21,117 nucleotides of DNA from SZAS-103 sp964640525. Lineage in GTDB: Bacteria; Pseudomonadota; Gammaproteobacteria; Xanthomonadales; Xanthomonadaceae. Positions 13,923-21,117 of the stretch are shown in pieces. The stretch is from the NCBI GenBank assembly GCA_964640525.1, contig CAZXGS010000052.1:1-21117 (forward strand), read 5' to 3'. Under the pieces are notes generated by a model that saw nothing but the letters and a program-made list of their open reading frames with translations, did not search any database and was not told the origin of the DNA. The stretch's first letter is position 1. Every line of letters begins with the position of its first letter. Position numbers and translations under genes: made by a program.

Positions 13923-15434
13923 ATGTCCAGCAGCCGACTCAACGATGCCGCTTCGGCGGCCAATCGCTTCGGCCTGGGTGCCAGGCCCGACACCCTCGAA
14001 GGCCTGACCGACCCGCGCGCGGCGCTGGTGCAGGAACTGCGGACGCCTGCAAAGGTCGGCGCGGCCTTCGCCGGCCTTCCCAGCAGCGCCGACTATCTGG
14101 CCGAGGAAGTCGCTTTCCGCGCCGACCGCAAGGCGCGCAAGCGCGACCTCGAGCGGGCCAACGCGGCCGGCCAGGACGGTGCCGCGAATTCCAAGCCGGG
14201 CAAGCCGCCAGGCGGGGGATTCCGCCGCGAGTTCGGTGACAAGCTGCTGGCCGAAGGCCGGGCCCGATGGCAGTTGGCACTGCGAACTCCGCTGGGTTTC
14301 GAAGAGCGCCTGGTCGCGTTCTGGAGCAACCATTTCGCGGTGTCGATCGACAAACGCCAGGCGTTGCTCTACGCCGCGCCGATGGAGCGCGAGGCAATCC
14401 GCCCGCATGTCTTCGGCCGCTTCCAGGATCTGTTGATTGCGGTCGAGTCGCATCCAGCGATGCTGCGCTATCTCGACAACGTTGCCTCGATCGGCCCGGA
14501 TTCGCGGTTGGGCGCGCGCGTCGCACAGGCCGGCGGCAACGCGCCACGGCGGCGAAAGTTCGGCCTCAACGAGAACCTCGGGCGCGAGATCCTCGAACTG
14601 CATACCCTCGGCGTGAACGGCGGCTACACCCAGGCCGACGTGATCGAACTGGCCAAGGCGATCACCGGCTGGAGCCTGCGTCGCCCCGCCGGCGCGGACA
14701 TGCAGCGGCCCTACGCGCAGCGCCTGCAGGCGGCACTGGATGGCGGCGTCAGCGATGCCTCGGCGGTCACCGCGTTCGTGTTCCGCCCCAACACCCACGA
14801 GCCCGGCGCACGCACGATCCTCGGCAGGCGTTATGCCGAGGGCGGCATGCAGCAGGGCCGTCGCGTGCTCGCCGACCTGGCCATGCATCCAGCCACCGCG
14901 CACCATCTGGCGACCAAGCTCGCCCGTCATTTCGTCCAGGACCAGCCGCCGGCGGCGCTGGTGGAACGTATGGCGCGGCGTTATCTCGACCACGGCGGCG
15001 ACTTGCCGGCGTTGTATCTGGCGCTGCTCGACAGCGACGAGGCGTGGTCGCCGCAGGCACGCAAGTTCCGCACGCCGCGCGATTTCATGATCGCCGGAAT
15101 GCGTGCGGTCGGCGCCACCGAGGTTGCCGAAGTGGGCAGGTTCGCCGGGCTGCTGGCGAAGATGGGGCAGCCCGAATTCATGCCGCGCTCGCCGGCGGGG
15201 TTCGCCGACACCGCCGATGCCTGGATCGGCCCGGACGCGTTGTGGAAGCGCATCCAGGTCGCCGAGGAGTTCGGCCGCCGCGCGCCCGCCTCGCTCGACG
15301 TGACCCGCTTGGCCAGCGCAGCGCTGGGCCCGCGACTGCGCCGCGCCACGACGCAGGCCATCGCCCGCGCCGACTCGCCGCGCGAAGCGCTGGGCGTGCT
15401 GCTGGCCAGCCCCGATTTCCAATGGAGGATCTGA
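13923..15434 (+). CDS. DUF1800 domain protein
   Basis: A 503-residue protein with the DUF1800 signature. Residues near the start read SAANRFGLGARPDTLEGLTD. Then come LVAFWSNHFAVS, the strongly conserved ENLGREILELHTLGVNGGYT with LAKAITGWSL, NTHEPGARTILGRRY, and the helical block HHLATKLARHFVQDQPP. A charged, glycine-rich insert lies at about residues 65-105. No signal peptide or membrane segment is visible. GGAGG at 13913-13917 sets the ATG at 13923; an in-frame GTG at 13908 is less likely. The stop is one base from the start of the DUF1501 gene. DUF1800 and DUF1501 genes are commonly paired; the biochemical role is not established. Confidence 0.93.
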   Translation: MSSSRLNDAASAANRFGLGARPDTLEGLTDPRAALVQELRTPAKVGAAFAGLPSSADYLAEEVAFRADRKARKRDLERANAAGQDGAANSKPGKPPGGGFRREFGDKLLAEGRARWQLALRTPLGFEERLVAFWSNHFAVSIDKRQALLYAAPMEREAIRPHVFGRFQDLLIAVESHPAMLRYLDNVASIGPDSRLGARVAQAGGNAPRRRKFGLNENLGREILELHTLGVNGGYTQADVIELAKAITGWSLRRPAGADMQRPYAQRLQAALDGGVSDASAVTAFVFRPNTHEPGARTILGRRYAEGGMQQGRRVLADLAMHPATAHHLATKLARHFVQDQPPAALVERMARRYLDHGGDLPALYLALLDSDEAWSPQARKFRTPRDFMIAGMRAVGATEVAEVGRFAGLLAKMGQPEFMPRSPAGFADTADAWIGPDALWKRIQVAEEFGRRAPASLDVTRLASAALGPRLRRATTQAIARADSPREALGVLLASPDFQWRI

Positions 15435-15435
15435 C

Positions 15436-16728
15436 ATGACCACGCGCCGCGAACTGCTCAAGGGCATGGCCGCTGCTGCGGTCAGCCTGACCCTGTGGCC
15501 GCGCTTGGCGTGCGCCGCGGAGAACGCTTCTGCGCCGCTGCTGTTGGTGGTGATGCTGCGCGGCGGCCTGGACGGCCTGCACGCCGTGCCGCCGATGGGC
15601 GACGGGGCATGGGGCGCATTGCGCGGATCCACACCCTTCGTTCCCGGCGATGCCAACGCCAAGCCCATCGCCATCGACCGCGATTTCGCCCTGCATCCTG
15701 CGCTGCGATTTGCCGCGCAGTTGTACACGCAAAAAGCGTTCCTGCCGGTGGTTGCGGTCGCGCCGCCGTATCAGGGACGCTCGCATTTCGAGGCCCAGGA
15801 CTGCGTGGAAAACGGCAGTGCGCGCCCCAATGGCGCGCAGGACGGCTGGATGAATCGCTGCGTGGCGAATCTGCGCGGCGCCGAAGGTCTGGCGCTGGCA
15901 GCGGCGATGCCGCTGATCCTGCGCGGTGCGGCCAAGGTCGCCACGTGGTCGCCGCCGCTGCCGCCGACGGTCGATCCGGTCCTGTTGCAGCAATTGGACA
16001 CCCTGTACGCCGAGGACACGGCCCTCGCCGAAGCGTATGCGCGCGCGGTCGCCGAGGCGCACAGCGCGGCGATGGAAGCCGTCGATGCAGGAATGGTCGC
16101 GGTCGCGGGCAAGACCGGCGCTGCAGGCGGCGGGCGTGGTGGCCGCGCCGGCGGTGCTGGCCGAGAGGCCAATCCCGGCAATGCGCGCAATGGCTACGCC
16201 GGCGGCCTGGCGGCGATGATGGCGGCCGCCGGGAAGTTCATGGCGCGCCGCGACGGCCCACCGATCGCTTTCGTCGAGGACACTGGCTGGGATACTCATG
16301 CCGCCGAGGTCGGCACGCTGCAACGCAAGCTGGCCCAGCTCGACGACGGGCTGCAGCGCTGTCATGCCGCGCTGGGATCGGCATGGGATCGCGCCGCGGT
16401 GGTGATCGTGACCGAATTCGGTCGCACCGCGAAGATCAACGGCACCGGCGGCACCGACCACGGCACCGGCGGCATGGCCTTTCTGGCCGGTGGGGCGATC
16501 GCCGGCGGACGCATCGGTGGCCGCTGGCCGGGACTGTCGAAACAGGATCTCAACGAGGGTCGCGACCTGCACGCGACCACCGACCTGCGCGCGTTGTTCA
16601 AAGGCGTCCTGGCCGAGCACTTGCGGATGCCGCGGAGCGTGCTCGATGCGCGCGTGTTTCCCGACAGCGCGGCGGTGCAGCCGTTGGGCGGCTTGCTGCG
16701 GACGGCGCGCGTGGCCCGGGTCGCCTGA
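15436..16728 (+). CDS. DUF1501 protein, Tat-exported, alkaline-phosphatase-like fold
   Basis: A 430-residue protein whose first 27 residues form a twin-arginine signal: TTRRELLKGMAAAAVSLTLW and a likely cleavage after ACA. The mature part has MLRGGLDGLHAVPPMGD, the DTGWDTHAAEVG block and VIVTEFGRTAKINGTGGTDH, then GGRIGGRWPGL. These fit DUF1501, thought to be related to the alkaline phosphatase/sulfatase fold; Asp and His in GTDH and GWDTH could bind metal (inference). A low-complexity Gly/Arg/Ala insert lies at about residues 226-255. GGAGGA at 15424-15429 sets the start, and the one-base gap to the DUF1800 stop implies translational coupling. The substrate is unknown. Its stop is 5 bp from that of the converging ispA. 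Confidence 0.93.
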   Translation: MTTRRELLKGMAAAAVSLTLWPRLACAAENASAPLLLVVMLRGGLDGLHAVPPMGDGAWGALRGSTPFVPGDANAKPIAIDRDFALHPALRFAAQLYTQKAFLPVVAVAPPYQGRSHFEAQDCVENGSARPNGAQDGWMNRCVANLRGAEGLALAAAMPLILRGAAKVATWSPPLPPTVDPVLLQQLDTLYAEDTALAEAYARAVAEAHSAAMEAVDAGMVAVAGKTGAAGGGRGGRAGGAGREANPGNARNGYAGGLAAMMAAAGKFMARRDGPPIAFVEDTGWDTHAAEVGTLQRKLAQLDDGLQRCHAALGSAWDRAAVVIVTEFGRTAKINGTGGTDHGTGGMAFLAGGAIAGGRIGGRWPGLSKQDLNEGRDLHATTDLRALFKGVLAEHLRMPRSVLDARVFPDSAAVQPLGGLLRTARVARVA

Positions 16729-16733
16729 GCGCC

Positions 16734-17642
16734 TCAACGCTCGCGCAATATCGCCATCTCGCCCAGCGCCAGTAGCTCGACGGCGGCCGGCCCCAGCGGC
16801 GCCACCGTGTCGAGCATCTTGAGCCCCAGCTCAACCAGCAGCCGGCGCGAGCCGTCCATGCCGAGCAGGGCGGGGTAGGTGGATTTGGCCTGCGCGGCGT
16901 CCTTGCCGGCGGTCTTGCCCAACTGCGTCGAACTGCCCTCGACATCGAGGAGGTCGTCGCGGATCTGGAACGCCAGCCCGAAGTCCTCGGCGTAAGTATC
17001 CAGCCGTTGCAGCAGCGCCGCGTCGGCGCCCGCGCACAGCGCGCCCATCCGCACGCAGGCGCGGAACAGCGCGCCGGTCTTGAGTGCGTGCATGCGCTCG
17101 AGTTCGGTCAGCGTCTGGTGGCGACCGGTGGCGGCCAGATCGAGTGCCTGGCCACCGCACATCCCCGCGGTGCCACTGGCGCTGGCAAGGGTGGCGATCA
17201 ACGCGATGCGCTGCGCGGGCTCGGCGTCGGCGCCGATCAGCACCTCGAAGGCCAGCGCCTGCAGGGCATCGCCGGCGAGGATGGCGGTGGCCTCGTCGAA
17301 GGCGATGTGCACGGTCGGTCGGCCACGGCGCAGTTCGTCGTCGTCCATCGCCGGCAGGTCGTCGTGGATCAGCGAGTAGGCGTGGACGAGTTCGATGGCG
17401 GCGGCGGGCGCGTCGAGCGCCGCCTCGCCGGCGCCGCAGGCCACGCCGGCGGCATACACCAGTTGCGGACGGATCCGCTTGCCCTGGCCGAGCACGGCGT
17501 AACGCATGGCCGCGTGCAGTTGGCAGGGCGCGGTCGTGGCGGCCGGCAGGATCCGTTCCAGCGCGCGGTCCAGCCGTTCACTGCGGCGTTCCATGGCCTG
17601 CGCGAACGTCCGCGTGGCGGCGCGGGCGGCGGGGTGCGCCAT
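16734..17642 (-). CDS. ispA: Farnesyl diphosphate synthase / short-chain polyprenyl synthase
   Basis: A 302-residue trans-prenyltransferase that condenses DMAPP/GPP with IPP to farnesyl diphosphate for quinones and undecaprenyl phosphate. The first Asp-rich motif is DDLPAMDDD at 94-102 and the second is DDLLD at 229-233. Also seen are GKRIRPQL (54-61) and GMCGGQALDL. The extra residues between the aspartates in the first motif are typical of bacterial IspA-type enzymes. ATG at 17642 (MAHPAARAAT) lies four bases from the xseB stop, with GAGG just upstream, so the genes are coupled. Upstream in-frame ATGs lie inside xseB. In E. coli dxs follows ispA; here it does not. Confidence 0.94.
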   Translation of the reverse strand: MAHPAARAATRTFAQAMERRSERLDRALERILPAATTAPCQLHAAMRYAVLGQGKRIRPQLVYAAGVACGAGEAALDAPAAAIELVHAYSLIHDDLPAMDDDELRRGRPTVHIAFDEATAILAGDALQALAFEVLIGADAEPAQRIALIATLASASGTAGMCGGQALDLAATGRHQTLTELERMHALKTGALFRACVRMGALCAGADAALLQRLDTYAEDFGLAFQIRDDLLDVEGSSTQLGKTAGKDAAQAKSTYPALLGMDGSRRLLVELGLKMLDTVAPLGPAAVELLALGEMAILRER

Positions 17643-17646
17643 CGCC

Positions 17647-17913
17647 TCAGGCGCCATCTGCGGCGAAGGGCGGCGCGGCGTCGGGATGTTCCAGATCACC
17701 CAGCAGCTTTACCCGCAACTCGGCCTGCGCCAGCGCGCCTTGGCACTGCCGGTACAGCGCGACCCCGCGCTCGTAGGCCTGCAGCGATTCATCGAGCGAC
17801 ATCTCGCCTTTTTCCATGCGCTGGACGAGCTGCTCGAGCTCGTCCAGCGAGCGCTCGAAACCGGCGACCACCGAGGGCGCGGGTTCGATCGGGGGTTGAG
17901 ATTTCCTTGTCAT
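17647..17913 (-). CDS. xseB: Exonuclease VII small subunit
   Basis: An 88-residue protein with the XseB core FERSLDELEQLVQRMEKGEM, SLDESLQAYERGVALYRQCQ, then ALAQAELRVKLL. It is a two-helix coiled coil that binds XseA in exonuclease VII, which degrades single-stranded DNA from both ends. ATG at 17913 (MTRKSQPP) gives a normal length; an in-frame ATG at 17949 would add 12 residues and cannot be excluded, as neither start has a clear ribosome-binding site. It lies 78 bp downstream of tilS. xseA is not in the window. Confidence 0.93.
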   Translation of the reverse strand: MTRKSQPPIEPAPSVVAGFERSLDELEQLVQRMEKGEMSLDESLQAYERGVALYRQCQGALAQAELRVKLLGDLEHPDAAPPFAADGA

Positions 17914-17951
17914 GGCGCGCAGTGTGGGCGTGGGTGCGGGGATGGTCAATC

Positions 17952-17972
17952 GGAGGACGGAGGACAGAGGAC
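17952..17972. repeat. 7-bp tandem repeat, three units
   Basis: Three units, GGAGGAC, GGAGGAC and AGAGGAC, lie between tilS and xseB. On the coding (minus) strand they read as pyrimidine-rich GTCCTCC units, so they cannot serve as the xseB ribosome-binding site. Confidence 0.75.
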
Positions 17973-17991
17973 AATCGCCGCCGCAGCTCGT

Positions 17992-19287
17992 TCATCCTGT
18001 ACCTGCGGGTTCAATGACCAAATGGGCGCCATGCTCGCGCAGCCAGCCGTCGATGCGCGCGGACAGGATCGTGTCACCGGCGGCGAGCAGTTCACCGTCG
18101 CCGGCAAACAGCAGCGGCAGGGTCGCACGTGTCCACGGTGGCACGTCGAGATCCTGCAGGACGTGCTTGAGGACGTGATGGTGCGCGCGACCCGGCAGGC
18201 GGATGCGTTCGCCGCCGCGGCGCGACCGCACATGCAACGGTTCGTCGAACGCCTCGGCACCGCGCAGTTTCAGGCGCGTGCCATTGGGCAATGGCAATGG
18301 CGAACGGCCGTCCCAGCGGTCGCTCCAGTCAGGTGCCAGCGGCACGCTGGGAAGGCGCGCATGCAGGCACTCGCGCCAGCGCTGCAGGGCGATGCCGGCC
18401 CAGGCGATGCGCGCCTGGCCGTCGTGGCGCGCCGGCAGCAGGTCACGTTCGATCGCTTCCAGCACGGACCTCGGTGGCGGACTGCCGTGCAATCGGCGCA
18501 GCCAGGCGCGTAGGATGCGCGCGCGCTGCGCGCGCGGCTGGGCCCGCAGGTCGAGGATCGACAGCACGTCCGGCGCGACTTGCAGGGTGTCGAGCATCGT
18601 CGCGGTCGTCGCGTCGAGGACCTGCGCCTGTTCGGCCAGCAGCCCCGCGCTGCGGGCGAGGCTGCGCGACGCCTGCGGCCAGCGCTGCAACAGCAGCGGC
18701 AGCACGCGATGGCGCAGGAAGTTGCGGTCGTAACCGACGTCGGCGTTGGATGGGTCCTCGATCCAGTGCAAGCCGTGCGCGGTGGCGTAGTCGCGCAATG
18801 CCGCGCGCGGCAGTTCGAGCAGTGGCCGCCAGAGGCGCAGTGGGCCGAGCCGCGAACGCCGCCGCATCGCCGCCAGGCCGTCGCCGCCGGCGCCACGCAG
18901 CAGGCGCAGCAGCACGGTTTCGGCCTGGTCGTCGCGGTGGTGGGCCAGTGCCAGCACGTCGTCGTCCGCCAGCGACGCGCGGAACGCGGCCAGTCGCACC
19001 GCGCGCGCCGCGCCTTCGGGGCCGCGCCGGTCGTCGCGGTCGATCGCCACCCGCACGACCTCGATCGGTACCTGCCAGGTTTGGCACGCCGCCTCGCAGT
19101 GCGCGGCCCAGGCGTCGGCCTGCAGATTCAGGCCGTGGTGGACGTGGATCGCGCGCAGCCCGCGCGAGCGTGCCTGCGGATCGTTCGCCAGCGCGTGCAG
19201 CAACACCGTCGAGTCCATGCCGCCGCTGAAGCCGACGACGATCCTTCCCGCGGGTTGCAGCAGCAGGGCCCGCGCGAGCGCGTCCAC
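17992..19287 (-). CDS. tilS: tRNA(Ile)-lysidine synthase
   Basis: A 431-residue ATP-dependent enzyme that converts C34 of the CAU anticodon of tRNA-Ile2 to lysidine, changing its codon from AUG to AUA; normally essential. The N-terminal PP-loop is SGGMDS at residues 21-26, followed by IHVHHGLN and HHRDDQAETVLLRLLRGAGG. The substrate-binding region (WRPLLELPRAALRDY, DPSNADVGYDRNFLRHRVLP) and a C-terminal TilS domain (RRGGERIRLPGRAHHHVLKH) are complete. The start is GTG at 19287, one base after the kbl stop (TGA-C-GTG), which suggests termination-reinitiation coupling. Confidence 0.94.
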   Translation of the reverse strand: MDALARALLLQPAGRIVVGFSGGMDSTVLLHALANDPQARSRGLRAIHVHHGLNLQADAWAAHCEAACQTWQVPIEVVRVAIDRDDRRGPEGAARAVRLAAFRASLADDDVLALAHHRDDQAETVLLRLLRGAGGDGLAAMRRRSRLGPLRLWRPLLELPRAALRDYATAHGLHWIEDPSNADVGYDRNFLRHRVLPLLLQRWPQASRSLARSAGLLAEQAQVLDATTATMLDTLQVAPDVLSILDLRAQPRAQRARILRAWLRRLHGSPPPRSVLEAIERDLLPARHDGQARIAWAGIALQRWRECLHARLPSVPLAPDWSDRWDGRSPLPLPNGTRLKLRGAEAFDEPLHVRSRRGGERIRLPGRAHHHVLKHVLQDLDVPPWTRATLPLLFAGDGELLAAGDTILSARIDGWLREHGAHLVIEPAGTG

Positions 19288-19288
19288 G

Positions 19289-20482
<1,194 letters not shown>

Positions 20483-20486
20483 GACA

Positions 20487-20526
20487 GAGGCGAGGGGCGA
20501 GGGATGAGGGGCGAGGGGTGAGGGGG
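20487..20526. repeat. 14-bp G-rich tandem repeats; left arm of inverted repeat
   Basis: Units GAGGGGCGAGGGAT (20492-20505) and GAGGGGCGAGGGGT (20506-20519) and a partial third unit lie between kbl and tdh. The plus strand has five G-runs (20494-20497, 20501-20503, 20508-20511, 20515-20518, 20522-20526) with loops of three or four bases, a textbook G-quadruplex pattern. It starts only 4 bases from the kbl start codon. Confidence 0.8.
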
Positions 20527-20583
20527 AGCGGGTGAAGGTCGAGGCGACCGGGTGGTGTCGAACGTGCAAGCGCTTGTTGTTGC

Positions 20584-20619
20584 ACCCTCGCCACTCGTCC
20601 CTCGCCCCTAACCCCTCAC
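20584..20619. repeat. C-rich right arm of the tdh-kbl inverted repeat
   Basis: The complement of this arm reads GAGGGGTTAGGGGCGAGGG and resembles the 20487-20508 arm with few mismatches. In tdh-kbl mRNA the arms would form a long stem around about 75 bases, just upstream of the kbl start. The G-runs on the minus strand could also form an RNA G-quadruplex, with one long loop. Confidence 0.75.
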
Positions 20620-20623
20620 TTCT

Positions 20624-21117
20624 TCAATTCCACGAACACACCACCTTGCCGCAGTTCCCCGACGCCATCAGGTCGAAGCCGCGCTGGAAGTCGTCGATGT
20701 GGACCTGGTGGGTCAGTACCTTCTGCAGCGGGAAGCCGGTCAGCACCAGCTGGGTCATCTTGTACCAGGTCTCGTACATGCGCCGGCCGTAGATGCCGTG
20801 CAGCACCAGACCCTTGAAGATCACCTTGTCCCAGTCGATGCCGGCGCCGTTGGGCAGGATGCCCAGCAGGGCGACCCGACCGCCGTGGTACATGGCGCCG
20901 AGCATGTCGTTGAAGGCGTGTGGGTTGCCGCTCATCTCCAGCGCCACGTCGAATCCCTCCATGTGCAACTCGGACATGGTGTCCTTCAGCGATTGGCGGG
21001 CGACGTTGACCACCCGCGTTGCGCCCATTTCGGCGGCGAGTTTGAGACGAAAGTCGTTGACGTCGGTGACCACCACGTTGCGCGCGCCGATGTGCTTGCA
21101 GATGCCGGCGGCGATGA
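20624..21117 (-). CDS. tdh: L-threonine 3-dehydrogenase, C-terminal part (cut by window edge)
   Basis: The last 163 residues of a zinc-dependent medium-chain dehydrogenase; the full protein is about 341 residues. It oxidises threonine to 2-amino-3-oxobutyrate with NAD+, the substrate of Kbl. The frame is open to the right edge of the window, where the coenzyme-domain sequence IAAGICKHIGARNVVVTDVN is legible. Further on come MSGNPHAF, GRVALLGILP and the family tail KVLTHQVHIDDFQRGFDLM with GKVVCSW. The catalytic zinc site lies in the missing N-terminal half. The start near 21076 that a gene finder might pick is internal. Confidence 0.95.
   Translation of the reverse strand, partial: IAAGICKHIGARNVVVTDVNDFRLKLAAEMGATRVVNVARQSLKDTMSELHMEGFDVALEMSGNPHAFNDMLGAMYHGGRVALLGILPNGAGIDWDKVIFKGLVLHGIYGRRMYETWYKMTQLVLTGFPLQKVLTHQVHIDDFQRGFDLMASGNCGKVVCSWN

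Noticed and set aside
13305..15728. An 807-codon open frame on the minus strand
   Set aside because: Antisense of DUF4870 and DUF1800; composition is Arg/His/Gly-rich and has no domain. The plus-strand genes have strong ribosome-binding sites and conserved motifs.

Overview
The window is a stretch of GC-rich chromosome, most likely from a gammaproteobacterium of the Xanthomonadales (Lysobacter/Luteimonas/Thermomonas-like). This rests on the high GC, the gene order maf-rng-yhdP-tldD, the yjgA-pmbA pair beside tldD, and the short dispersed intergenic repeats. The genus is inference. There is no transposase, integrase, phage gene, CRISPR array, tRNA or rRNA. Almost all of it is core genome.

Layout. 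1-539: gene-free, made of dispersed repeats. 540-1269 (+): rlmH and a small membrane protein. 1318-2636 (-): an Rrf2-type Fe-S regulator followed by a secreted SIMPL-domain protein. 2759-10434 (+): maf, an intrinsic terminator, rng, yhdP and tldD. 10435-10866: gene-free, repeats and hairpins between converging genes. 10867-11439 (-): yjgA. 11457-12833 (+): pmbA, whose start is 17 bp from that of yjgA. 12939-13847 (+): two paralogous DUF4870 membrane proteins split by a strong terminator. 13923-16728 (+): a tight DUF1800-DUF1501 gene pair, the second with a Tat signal. 16734-21117 (-): transcribed right to left, tdh (cut by the window edge), kbl, tilS, xseB, ispA.

How the genes work together. 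RlmH and DarP (YjgA) act on the 50S ribosome, RNase G matures rRNA and mRNA, and TilS matures tRNA-Ile. TldD and PmbA (TldE) are the two halves of one metalloprotease. Tdh and Kbl degrade threonine to glycine and acetyl-CoA in two steps. IspA makes farnesyl diphosphate and XseB is the small subunit of exonuclease VII. YhdP is an AsmA-like envelope protein connected with phospholipid movement to the outer membrane.

The least understood parts are the DUF1800/DUF1501 pair, the DUF4870 pair, the Rrf2-SIMPL pair, and the intergenic repeats. Three repeat settings stand out: a degenerate repeat family both in front of rlmH and behind tldD; a composite block of 18-bp and ~50-bp tandem repeats with two mirror-image hairpins; and a G-rich inverted repeat with G-quadruplex potential between tdh and kbl. 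I found no clear evidence of a wholly new defence or mobile system.
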